Source: Syntrophaceae bacterium UBA2192
GTDB lineage: Bacteria > Desulfobacterota > Syntrophia > Syntrophales > UBA2192
Assembly (NCBI GenBank): GCA_002327315.1
Contig: DCVI01000193.1
Span: forward strand, 1 to 5,350
Length of the DNA: 5,350 bases
Direction of reading: 5' to 3'
The notes under the pieces are model-generated. The model searched no databases and was not told where the DNA came from. It saw only the letters and a list, made by a program, of their open reading frames with translations. The position numbers and the translations under genes are program-made. Numbering within the stretch: the first letter of the stretch is position 1; every line of letters starts with the position of its first letter. This document shows, piece after piece, positions 1-5,350 of the stretch.

Positions 1-1262
1 CCATCAGCGTCGCCGACGTGTGGCTAGGGACCGGGGACGGCACAGCGAAATCCCCGGACGACTGGCACACCGTCCTGATCTTCGGTGAGGGAAGGGGAGC
101 GACATCCACTCTCTGGAGTTCGTCGAGTTCCTGCGATGCAAACTTCCGGAACGTCTATTCGTCGGGCTACGGAAAATACTGCGGCTACTACGCCCTGGAC
201 ATCACGGATACCGCGAACCCGCTCTATAAATGGCGCATCCAACCGTTGTCGGGCCAGGAGCCTTATCTGGGAGATCCCTGGAGCAAGATGATGGTGCATC
301 GCGTGAAGATCGGCGGCAACGAGAGATGGGTCGGTTTCATCGGCGGGGGGCACAATCTCTCCAGTTGCAGCGGGACGGCCTGCGATGAAAGAGGAAAAGG
401 GTTTTTCGTCGTCGATCTCCAGACCGGGGACGTGCTCTGGGGCTTTACCCGGGCCAATGACGTTCGCATGGACTATGCCATCCCCGGAACCGCGGCGATT
501 GTCGATTCGGACAACGACGGCTTTACGGATCTGGCCTATATCGGTGATATGGGCGGAAATGTCTGGAGATTGCGTTTCTGCACGCAGGCGGACCCATCCT
601 CATGCGGGACCGGATCGTGGACGGGCTCTTTGATGTATGTGCGGGATGGAGGAAGCGGGCAAATCTACGATCAACCCTCCGTCACCAAGGATCCAAACGG
701 CAATGTCTGGGTATACTGGGCGACGGGAAACAAGGCGGAACCGATCGCCATGGGCGGGGGTACGGACCAGTTCTATGCCGTCAAGGATGTCGGCCTTTCC
801 GGGACGGTGGATATGAGCAACCTTGAGAATATCACGTCATCGAGCTCATACGCCGATGATCCCAGCAAGCGGGGGTGGTATCTCCAATTCACCGGCATGG
901 GTGAACGATGCATCTCCGAACCTGCCGTTTTCTCCGGGATCGTCTACTTCACGACCTACACCCCTGCGGCTGCAATCGGCGGAGATATGTGCAATAACGC
1001 CGGGACGGCAAAGCTCTATGCCGTATCCTACCTCAGCGGGGCAGGATCCCTGACGGGCGGTGCCCGAAGCTTGACCCTCGGCGTGGGCGTCCCCACGGCG
1101 CCGGTCCTTTCGATAAACCCTCTCAGCAACATACCGGACCTGTATGTTACGTTGAGCGGCGGTGCCGGCACGGGGGCCACCACCATGCGGGCCGACGTGA
1201 ACCCGCCGTCGATCGCCAACCGGACCAACCTCATCCACTGGCGGGACCGCAGGATCCAGTAG
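1..1262 (+). CDS. pilY1: PilY1-type pilus tip protein, C-terminal part (5' end outside window)
   Basis: The reading frame is open from position 3, with no start inside the window, and ends at TAG 1260-1262, leaving the last 419 residues. The GTG at 18 is internal: the codons before it (ISVAD) match the second copy (ITVAD) further along. The visible part is the PilY1/PilC C-terminal beta-propeller, a secreted domain that in known systems sits at the type IV pilus tip and controls extension and retraction through calcium binding. A D-x-D-x-D-x-x-x-D calcium loop (DSDNDGFTD) lies at 504-530, followed by the typical YIGDMGGNVWRL blade motif. Other family-like blocks are CGYYALDITD, LGDPWSK, WVGFIGGGH and YFTTYTP. 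The tail NRTNLIHWRDRRIQ resembles the tail of the second copy. Paired cysteines suggest an oxidised, exported protein. The N-terminal domain and signal peptide cannot be seen. The family call is firm; which pilus it serves is inferred from its neighbours. Confidence 0.93.
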   Translation, partial: ISVADVWLGTGDGTAKSPDDWHTVLIFGEGRGATSTLWSSSSSCDANFRNVYSSGYGKYCGYYALDITDTANPLYKWRIQPLSGQEPYLGDPWSKMMVHRVKIGGNERWVGFIGGGHNLSSCSGTACDERGKGFFVVDLQTGDVLWGFTRANDVRMDYAIPGTAAIVDSDNDGFTDLAYIGDMGGNVWRLRFCTQADPSSCGTGSWTGSLMYVRDGGSGQIYDQPSVTKDPNGNVWVYWATGNKAEPIAMGGGTDQFYAVKDVGLSGTVDMSNLENITSSSSYADDPSKRGWYLQFTGMGERCISEPAVFSGIVYFTTYTPAAAIGGDMCNNAGTAKLYAVSYLSGAGSLTGGARSLTLGVGVPTAPVLSINPLSNIPDLYVTLSGGAGTGATTMRADVNPPSIANRTNLIHWRDRRIQ

Positions 1263-1295
1263 CGGGCAGGGGGCATGGGCGCCCGAAAAAATCCC

Positions 1296-1324
1296 TTGAC
1301 CCCTCCTGCCTGATGCAGTAGATA
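1296..1324 (+). promoter_or_regulatory. Candidate sigma70-type promoter for the second pilY1
   Basis: TTGACC at 1296-1301 matches five of six bases of the -35 consensus. Exactly 17 bases later TAGATA at 1319-1324 is a weak -10 (three of six matches). An A-run lies just upstream (1286-1291). It begins 33 bases after the stop of the first pilY1, where a new transcription unit could start. Transcription would begin near 1331, leaving a leader of about 180 bases before the ATG at 1513. The -10 is poor, so an activator or another sigma factor may be involved, or the match may be chance. Confidence 0.4.
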
Positions 1325-1335
1325 TCAGCCCATAC

Positions 1336-1364
1336 GGCGGGACCCTTCCCGAAAGGGTCCCGCC
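1336..1364 (+). terminator. Perfect 12-bp GC-rich hairpin without T-tract (terminator-like or 5' leader stem)
   Basis: GGCGGGACCCTT (1336-1347) is exactly complementary to AAGGGTCCCGCC (1353-1364) around a five-base loop, CCCGA. It lies 73 bases after the stop of the first pilY1, a natural place for its 3' end. It is not followed by a run of T, only by a pyrimidine-rich stretch, so it is not a classic intrinsic terminator. If the promoter at 1296-1324 is real, this stem would instead form within a few bases of the 5' end of the second pilY1 transcript, where it could stabilise the mRNA or act in attenuation. The hairpin is certain as sequence; its role is not. Confidence 0.45.
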
Positions 1365-1397
1365 CGTGTACCCCTCCTTCCTACAACCTACCCTCCG

Positions 1398-1455
1398 GAT
1401 TGCACGGACGGCGAGAACGACCTTTCCAGCGATACGCCGGGGTGTGCGTCCAATC
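1398..1455 (+). other. Possible structured 5' leader of the second pilY1
   Basis: An interrupted stem can be drawn: GATTG 1398-1402 with CAATC 1451-1455, CAC 1403-1405 with GTG 1444-1446, and CGGCG 1409-1413 with CGCCG 1435-1439. The segment 1404-1411 (ACGGACGG) could instead pair with 1472-1479 (CCGTCTGT, one G-U), and these two foldings exclude each other. I do not recognise a known riboswitch class; in particular I do not see the c-di-GMP GEMM core. In GC-rich sequence such pairings can arise by chance, so this is only a candidate. Confidence 0.2.
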
Positions 1456-1497
1456 ATCATTCCGCAGGGAACCGTCTGTCAGAATTTCTTTCTTGCG

Positions 1498-1505
1498 AAG
1501 GAGGG
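1498..1505 (+). promoter_or_regulatory. Ribosome binding site that fixes the start of the second pilY1
   Basis: AAGGAGGG lies seven bases before ATG 1513, a near-ideal Shine-Dalgarno sequence and spacing. It supports ATG 1513 over the GTG at 1366 in the same frame. The protein from 1513 also begins directly with a signal peptide. Confidence 0.85.
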
Positions 1506-1512
1506 TTTCGCG

Positions 1513-4500
1513 ATGAAGAGGTTTGTCCCTGCCTGGCTGTCGGCAACCCTGGCCGTCCTGATCTCCTGCGGCGCCGCCCTGGCTGTCGACTACAGCGATC
1601 AGGCGCTCTTCTCCGCCGTTTCGCCCGATGCCATGATCGTTCTCGACCTGTCGAGCAGCATGCGCTGGAACCCCAGGGGCGACATGCAGACGAGCGGCGA
1701 ACCCAGGTACCGATACGGGAACGACACCTGTTCCGGCGCAAACTTCTTCGACACCCCCCAGCCGGGCTACAGCACCGACTGCGCCCGCTACCTCATCGCC
1801 AAAAGAGCCATCTACAAGCTCCTCGACGACAACAAGGACGGCGTGATCGACGTGAAGGACGAGGCCGGCCTCAACGTGCGGCTCGGGTTCTGGAAATTCG
1901 CCACGGAGCAGCAAAAGCACCGCGACATCGGGCAGCCCTATGCCGGCATCTGGTGCGGAAAAGAAAGCTGCGCAGGATCCGATTTCTCCGCATATTCGGG
2001 TGCGGATAATATCCTCTATCTGACGGACAGCGCCCAGGAGAAGGACCGCATCCGGGGCAACACGAACCTGGCCCTGTGCATGGAAATCGTGAAGCCCTAC
2101 CTCGAAGGCCATAAGAAGATAGATGCCTACAGGAACTGCCGCTACAAATTCGTCATCCTCGTGACCGACGGGCAGGACACGAAGTACTGCAAGGGCAACG
2201 GGTCGGGCAACCAGGCCGACCAGTACAAGCGGAGGCGGGCCTCCGTATTGAGGGTCAAGGCCTTGCGCGATGCGGGCTACAAGGTCTTCGTCATCGGTCT
2301 CGGGGACAAGATGCCCGATTTCCTCAAGTACACGCTCAACTGGATGGCCTACTACGGCGGCACGGGAAACCCCCTCGCCGAGAAGAAGGGCGACACGTCG
2401 GCCCTGAATGTCGGCGCCATCTCTGCAGACCCCTGCGCCGTGTCGTTGACGACAGGATCGTGCAGCGGCACCAGCGACCAGTGCTTCGCCACATCAAACG
2501 ACCCCGGGACGCTCGAACTCGCCGGATACGCCTTTATCTCCGCCAACTCGAAGGAGCTCGAGACCGCCCTGCGCGTGGCCATGACGTATGTCCGCGACGC
2601 CGCCTATTCCTTCAGCACACCGTCGGTGGCCACATCGAGAACCGAGGATGAAAACTACCTCTACGCGGCCTCCTTCCAGCCCGTGAACACGGATCCTTTC
2701 TGGAAAGGCTCCCTCAAGAAATACGCGATCCTGTCGGACCAGTCCGTGAGCGGCGTCCTTGCCGACGCAGGCGCCGCCCTCCAGCTCACCCCCGCGGCCA
2801 ACCGGAAAATCCTGACCGTGAAAGGCGGCTCCCTGATTCCTTTTACTGCGGCGAACCTGACGGCGACGGACCTGGGCGTGGGCGACGCGAAAAAGCGCGA
2901 CGAGGTGCTCGGGTACATCCGCGGGGAAGCGGCAGTCAACGCGGACAAGGATGCCAAGGACAACGTATGGAAACTCGGCGACATCTTCCATTCGAATCCC
3001 GTCACGGTGGGGACGCCCACATCGTATTTCATCGACCCCCGGGACAAGGGAAAAGCCTTCGAAACGTACCGCCTCGCGAAAGAGCGCACCTCGAGCAACG
3101 GCCGGCGGATCGTCGTGGCCGGGGCCAACGACGGCCAGCTTCACGCCTTCCTGACCTCGGATCTCGTCGAGGCGTGGAGCTTCATCCCCCCGAATATCCT
3201 CGACAGGCTGAAGGACATCGCCCACACGGAGCACCCGGCAACCCTTCCGCACCGGTTTTATGTCGACGGGCCGATCACCGTGGCCGACGTCTGGACCGGC
3301 GTCGGTGACGGGAAGGTCAAATTCCCGGGCGAGTGGAAAACGATGCTGGTTGTCGGGTTGGGCCAGGGAGGCGACAGGAGCCTCTGGAGCTCATCGGCGT
3401 CCTGTGATTCGGGCTTCAGCAGCAACTACCTCTCGAACGGCGCGTATCCTTACTATTGCGGCTATCACGCCCTGGACATCACCGACACGCTCAATCCCGG
3501 GATTGGCTGGCGGATCAAACCCACGGCCTCCCAGGCGCCAACCCTGGGCGATCCCTGGAGCCGCATGGCGATCCGCCGGGTTCGGATCGGGGCGGACGAG
3601 AAATGGGTCGGCTTCATCGGTGGCGGCCACAGGGCCTCCCCGTGCAGCGGCGCGGCCGATTGCGATGCGCGGGGAAAGGGGTTCTTTGCCGTCGACATGG
3701 CGACGGGGAGCATCCTCTGGAGCTTCAACCGCAATTCCACGGGCGGAGGCGCCATGAACCATGCGCTGCCGGCCGCGGCCGCAGTGATCGATTCGGACAT
3801 GGATGGTTTTGCCGACAGGGCTTACGTGGGAGACCTGGGGGGAAACATCTGGCGCTTCAGCTTCTGCAGCGCCTCCGACGGGGACGGGTGCACGACAGCC
3901 GACTGGAAAGGAACCCTGTTCTACCAGCGAGACGGCAATACGGGTCCGGTCTATTACGCGCCCGCGGTGGCGAGGGACGTGGTCGGGGACATCTGGGTCT
4001 ACTGGGGGACCGGCGACCGGCTCGAACCCCTTGCCAAGCAAGAAAACAAGGACGGGTTTTTCGGTGTGAGAGACCTGGGGAAATCCGCGCCGCGGACAAA
4101 CGGCAACCTCCAGAACATCAGCGGAGCGACACAGACATTCACCGAGTTGGCTACAAAGGACGGCTGGTACATCCTGCTCGGCGGTAAAGGAGAAAAGGTC
4201 CTCGCGAACCCGACCGTATTCGGCGGGGTGGCCTACTTTACGACCTATACGCCGGAAAGCGCGGGCGGGGACCCCTGCGAACAGGCAGGCAATGCAATGC
4301 TTTACGGCATCTCCTACCTCGACGGGGCAGGGACCTTCACGGGGGGAGGCCGCAGCGCGTACCTGGGCAAGGGGATCTCTTCTGCCCCGCTGGTCTCTGC
4401 ATGGGTCGAAACGAGAAAGGGCGGCATGTTCGGGTGGGTGAGCGGAGGTTCAAACAAGGGCGGCACACCGTGGAAGGGTCCCCCCGCACTGAAGTGGCCC

Positions 4501-4548
4501 GAGAACAGGACCCACCTGCTTCACTGGCGGGATGCGCGCATAAGATAG
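1513..4548 (+). CDS. pilY1: PilY1-type type IV pilus tip adhesin, complete, VWA plus beta-propeller
   Basis: This is a secreted pilus-tip protein of 1011 residues, in the usual size range for PilY1. Residues 1-24 form a Sec signal peptide (positive MKR, hydrophobic core, likely cleavage after ALA). A von Willebrand A domain follows, with an intact MIDAS motif DLSSS (D45, S47, S49) and a later core strand FVILVTDGQD (213-222). Residues 105-116 form an EF-hand/dockerin-like calcium loop (D105, N107, D109, G110, D113, D116). The beta-propeller begins near LGDIFHSNPVTVG (488-500) and VVAGANDGQLHAF (534-546). It carries the D-x-D-x-D-x-x-x-D calcium loop at 760-768 and then YVGDLGGNIWRF. The many cysteines fit a periplasmic or surface protein. 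From residue 588 on it aligns with the upstream gene at about half of positions by eye. A pilW-like gene starts 42 bases after the stop, with no terminator between them, so the two are probably one operon. In known systems PilY1 is displayed by minor pilins and mediates adhesion, surface sensing and control of retraction. The ligand here is unknown. Confidence 0.95.
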   Translation: MKRFVPAWLSATLAVLISCGAALAVDYSDQALFSAVSPDAMIVLDLSSSMRWNPRGDMQTSGEPRYRYGNDTCSGANFFDTPQPGYSTDCARYLIAKRAIYKLLDDNKDGVIDVKDEAGLNVRLGFWKFATEQQKHRDIGQPYAGIWCGKESCAGSDFSAYSGADNILYLTDSAQEKDRIRGNTNLALCMEIVKPYLEGHKKIDAYRNCRYKFVILVTDGQDTKYCKGNGSGNQADQYKRRRASVLRVKALRDAGYKVFVIGLGDKMPDFLKYTLNWMAYYGGTGNPLAEKKGDTSALNVGAISADPCAVSLTTGSCSGTSDQCFATSNDPGTLELAGYAFISANSKELETALRVAMTYVRDAAYSFSTPSVATSRTEDENYLYAASFQPVNTDPFWKGSLKKYAILSDQSVSGVLADAGAALQLTPAANRKILTVKGGSLIPFTAANLTATDLGVGDAKKRDEVLGYIRGEAAVNADKDAKDNVWKLGDIFHSNPVTVGTPTSYFIDPRDKGKAFETYRLAKERTSSNGRRIVVAGANDGQLHAFLTSDLVEAWSFIPPNILDRLKDIAHTEHPATLPHRFYVDGPITVADVWTGVGDGKVKFPGEWKTMLVVGLGQGGDRSLWSSSASCDSGFSSNYLSNGAYPYYCGYHALDITDTLNPGIGWRIKPTASQAPTLGDPWSRMAIRRVRIGADEKWVGFIGGGHRASPCSGAADCDARGKGFFAVDMATGSILWSFNRNSTGGGAMNHALPAAAAVIDSDMDGFADRAYVGDLGGNIWRFSFCSASDGDGCTTADWKGTLFYQRDGNTGPVYYAPAVARDVVGDIWVYWGTGDRLEPLAKQENKDGFFGVRDLGKSAPRTNGNLQNISGATQTFTELATKDGWYILLGGKGEKVLANPTVFGGVAYFTTYTPESAGGDPCEQAGNAMLYGISYLDGAGTFTGGGRSAYLGKGISSAPLVSAWVETRKGGMFGWVSGGSNKGGTPWKGPPALKWPENRTHLLHWRDARIR

Positions 4549-4578
4549 GGTATCGGGTACAGGGTATAGGGTACAGGG
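4546..4578 (+). repeat. Tandem heptamer repeat, GGGTA-cored, about 4.7 units
   Basis: The pentamer GGGTA recurs every seven bases (cores at 4548, 4555, 4562 and 4569), preceded by TA, TC, CA and TA. A fifth, partial unit (CAGGG) then merges with a G-run. Read as 14-mers, 4548-4561 and 4562-4575 match at 13 of 14 bases. The array starts within the TAG stop of pilY1 and runs into the ribosome binding site of pilW, so it fills most of the gap. It resembles the heptanucleotide tandem repeats known from intergenic regions of some bacteria. It has no spacers and is not a CRISPR. Confidence 0.85.
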
Positions 4579-4586
4579 GGGGAAGG
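4576..4586 (+). promoter_or_regulatory. Ribosome binding site of the pilW-like gene, fused to a G7 run
   Basis: Seven G residues (4576-4582) are followed by AAGG (4583-4586), four bases before ATG 4591. The purine run can pair with the 16S rRNA tail, though GGAAGG is not a perfect GGAGG. The G-run continues the last unit of the heptamer repeat, so repeat and translation signal overlap. Confidence 0.6.
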
Positions 4587-4590
4587 AAAA

Positions 4591-5301
4591 ATGAAAAAAA
4601 GTTACGGAGCCGGGGGTTTCACGCTCGTCGAGCTGCTCATGGCCGTCGTCGTGGGGATGGTCCTGCTTGGAGCCATCTGGTCGGCCGTGATAGCCGGTCA
4701 GAAGTCCTCCGTCGGGATCGAGCGGAAGATCACGACCGGCCAGGATGCCCGGAGCGCCCTCGAGATCATGGCCGCCGAGATCCGCATGGCCTCATTCAAT
4801 CCCCTGTTCGCGAGGGGAATGTGGATCGAACCGGCCAGCTGCAGCCGGGCTGCCAACCAGAGCTGGCGAGGTATCCAGGAAGCGAGCGCCGCGGCGGTCA
4901 CGATCGAGATGGACCTCGAGCCGGACGGTCGGTGCGGCAACTCGGGCAACGAGATCATCCGTTACGCCTACGATGAGCCGTCAGGAAGAATCACCCGGGA
5001 GACGATCCGCTGCGCATCCGGAATCAGGACGTCATCGGGCGCGCAACCCTTTCTGGGGCCCATCCCCTCGAACCCGGCTGTCCGGACCGTGCGGGTCATC
5101 AACGGGGGGGTGCCCCTGTTTCGCTATTACGATGGCAAAGGGGCCGAGGTCGTGAATCTGCCGGCCGAGATCCCGCGGATAAGGCGCATCGAGATTGTCC
5201 TGGTGGCAGAATCGGCGGATGCCGACCCGCGCACGGGGGAGCCCCGGAGGACGGCCTTTTCAACGAGCGTCATGCCGAGGAATCACGGGGTTCAATTCTG
5301 A
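4591..5301 (+). CDS. pilW: PilW-like type IV minor prepilin
   Basis: This 236-residue protein has a class III (type IV prepilin) leader: MKKSYGAGG, then F10 as the mature first residue and the conserved glutamate at mature position +5 (E14). A hydrophobic helix follows (TLVELLMAVVVGMVLLGAIW). The prepilin peptidase PilD should cleave after G9 and methylate F10. The block QDARSALEIMAAEIRMASF (47-65) and a C-terminal part ending in a strand with RTAFSTSVMPRNHGV are typical of PilW-family minor pilins. It also has three cysteines after the helix (in PASC, GRCG and IRCA), two of which could form a disulphide in the pilin head. PilW-type subunits help prime pilus assembly and hold PilY1 at the tip, which fits its place directly behind pilY1. 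Other prepilin families (PilV, PilX, pseudopilin GspJ) share the leader; the length and C-terminus favour PilW. Confidence 0.85.
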   Translation: MKKSYGAGGFTLVELLMAVVVGMVLLGAIWSAVIAGQKSSVGIERKITTGQDARSALEIMAAEIRMASFNPLFARGMWIEPASCSRAANQSWRGIQEASAAAVTIEMDLEPDGRCGNSGNEIIRYAYDEPSGRITRETIRCASGIRTSSGAQPFLGPIPSNPAVRTVRVINGGVPLFRYYDGKGAEVVNLPAEIPRIRRIEIVLVAESADADPRTGEPRRTAFSTSVMPRNHGVQF

Positions 5302-5318
5302 AAAGGGGAAAAGAGAAA

Positions 5319-5350
5319 ATGAGGATAAGAAAAAAAGGGGGCTTTGCCCT
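5319..5350 (+). CDS. Start of a further prepilin-like gene, probably PilX-like (cut by window end)
   Basis: ATG 5319 opens a frame reading MRIRKKGGFAL to the edge of the window, 17 bases after the pilW stop. The positively charged start followed by GG|FAL is what a type IV prepilin leader looks like. FAL rather than FTL after the cleavage glycine is common in PilX-like minor pilins. A GGGGAA stretch at 5305-5310 could be the ribosome binding site, but its spacing is long, and GAGA at 5313-5316 is closer but weak. Only ten complete codons are visible, so the +5 glutamate and the transmembrane helix cannot be checked. The position behind pilW supports the call. Confidence 0.55.
   Translation, partial: MRIRKKGGFA

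Noticed and set aside
846..1460. Minus-strand open frame of 204 codons over the end of the first pilY1
   Set aside because: It is antisense to a well-supported gene and shows no family motifs. Long antisense frames are expected in GC-rich coding DNA. The same holds for those at 1381-2112, 2494-3252 and 3391-4041.
1366..1512. In-frame extension of the second pilY1 from GTG 1366 (49 extra residues)
   Set aside because: The extension has no recognisable features, overlaps the end of the hairpin region and has no ribosome binding site. ATG 1513 has AAGGAGGG at ideal spacing and begins directly with a signal peptide.
1331..1512. c-di-GMP (GEMM) riboswitch in the pilY1 leader
   Set aside because: Such riboswitches do precede some pilus genes, but I cannot find the conserved GEMM core or its tetraloop/receptor in this leader.
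1675..1683. RGD tripeptide (residues 55-57) in the second PilY1, as a possible integrin-binding site
   Set aside because: Pseudomonas PilY1 has an RGD motif, but in its C-terminal half. Here it lies just after the MIDAS motif in the VWA domain, is only three residues long and is not evidence of host binding.
1513..4548. Multihaem cytochrome features in the cysteine-rich PilY1
   Set aside because: There is no CxxCH haem-binding motif; the cysteines fit disulphide bonds of an exported protein.
4546..4582. Heptamer array as a CRISPR or telomere-like end
   Set aside because: The units are seven bases long, there are no spacers, and the array lies within an operon between two same-strand genes.
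4401..4976. Plus-strand open frame of 191 codons crossing the pilY1-pilW junction
   Set aside because: It is a shifted frame through the end of pilY1, the heptamer repeat (giving GYRVQGIGYRG) and the start of pilW. Both genes are well supported in their own frames.

Overview
The window looks like part of a type IV pilus tip/adhesin locus from a GC-rich Gram-negative bacterium. All recognisable genes lie on the + strand. The sequence does not name the organism. The PilY1 architecture (N-terminal von Willebrand A domain with an EF-hand-like loop, C-terminal Ca-binding beta-propeller) and the look of the promoter are compatible with Desulfobacterota (former Deltaproteobacteria), but this is an inference.

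Layout: (1) positions 1-1262 hold the C-terminal 419 residues of a PilY1-type protein whose start lies upstream of the window. (2) Positions 1263-1512 are a 250-base intergenic region with a candidate sigma70 promoter (TTGACC-N17-TAGATA), a perfect 12-bp GC-rich hairpin with no T-tract, a possibly structured leader and a strong ribosome binding site. (3) Positions 1513-4548 encode a complete second PilY1 of 1011 residues with a signal peptide. Over the shared region it matches the first copy at roughly half its residues by eye, so the two are diverged tandem paralogues. (4) The 42-base gap after it is filled almost entirely by a GGGTA-cored heptamer repeat that begins at the stop codon and runs into the next ribosome binding site. 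(5) Positions 4591-5301 encode a PilW-like minor prepilin (236 residues). (6) From 5319 to the window edge, the first ten codons and part of an eleventh of another gene are visible. Its start (MRIRKKGGFAL) resembles a PilX-like prepilin leader.

How they work together: in known systems PilY1/PilC is secreted, sits at the pilus tip on a complex of minor pilins (PilV, PilW, PilX, FimU type), and controls pilus assembly/retraction, adhesion and surface sensing. The second pilY1, pilW and the next prepilin gene are closely spaced and probably co-transcribed. The first copy is separated by its own intergenic region, so the two tip proteins may be expressed independently.

I see no undescribed system, RNA gene, CRISPR array or insertion sequence here. 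The points worth a second look are the tandem PilY1 paralogues, the structured leader between them and the heptamer repeat at the pilY1/pilW junction.
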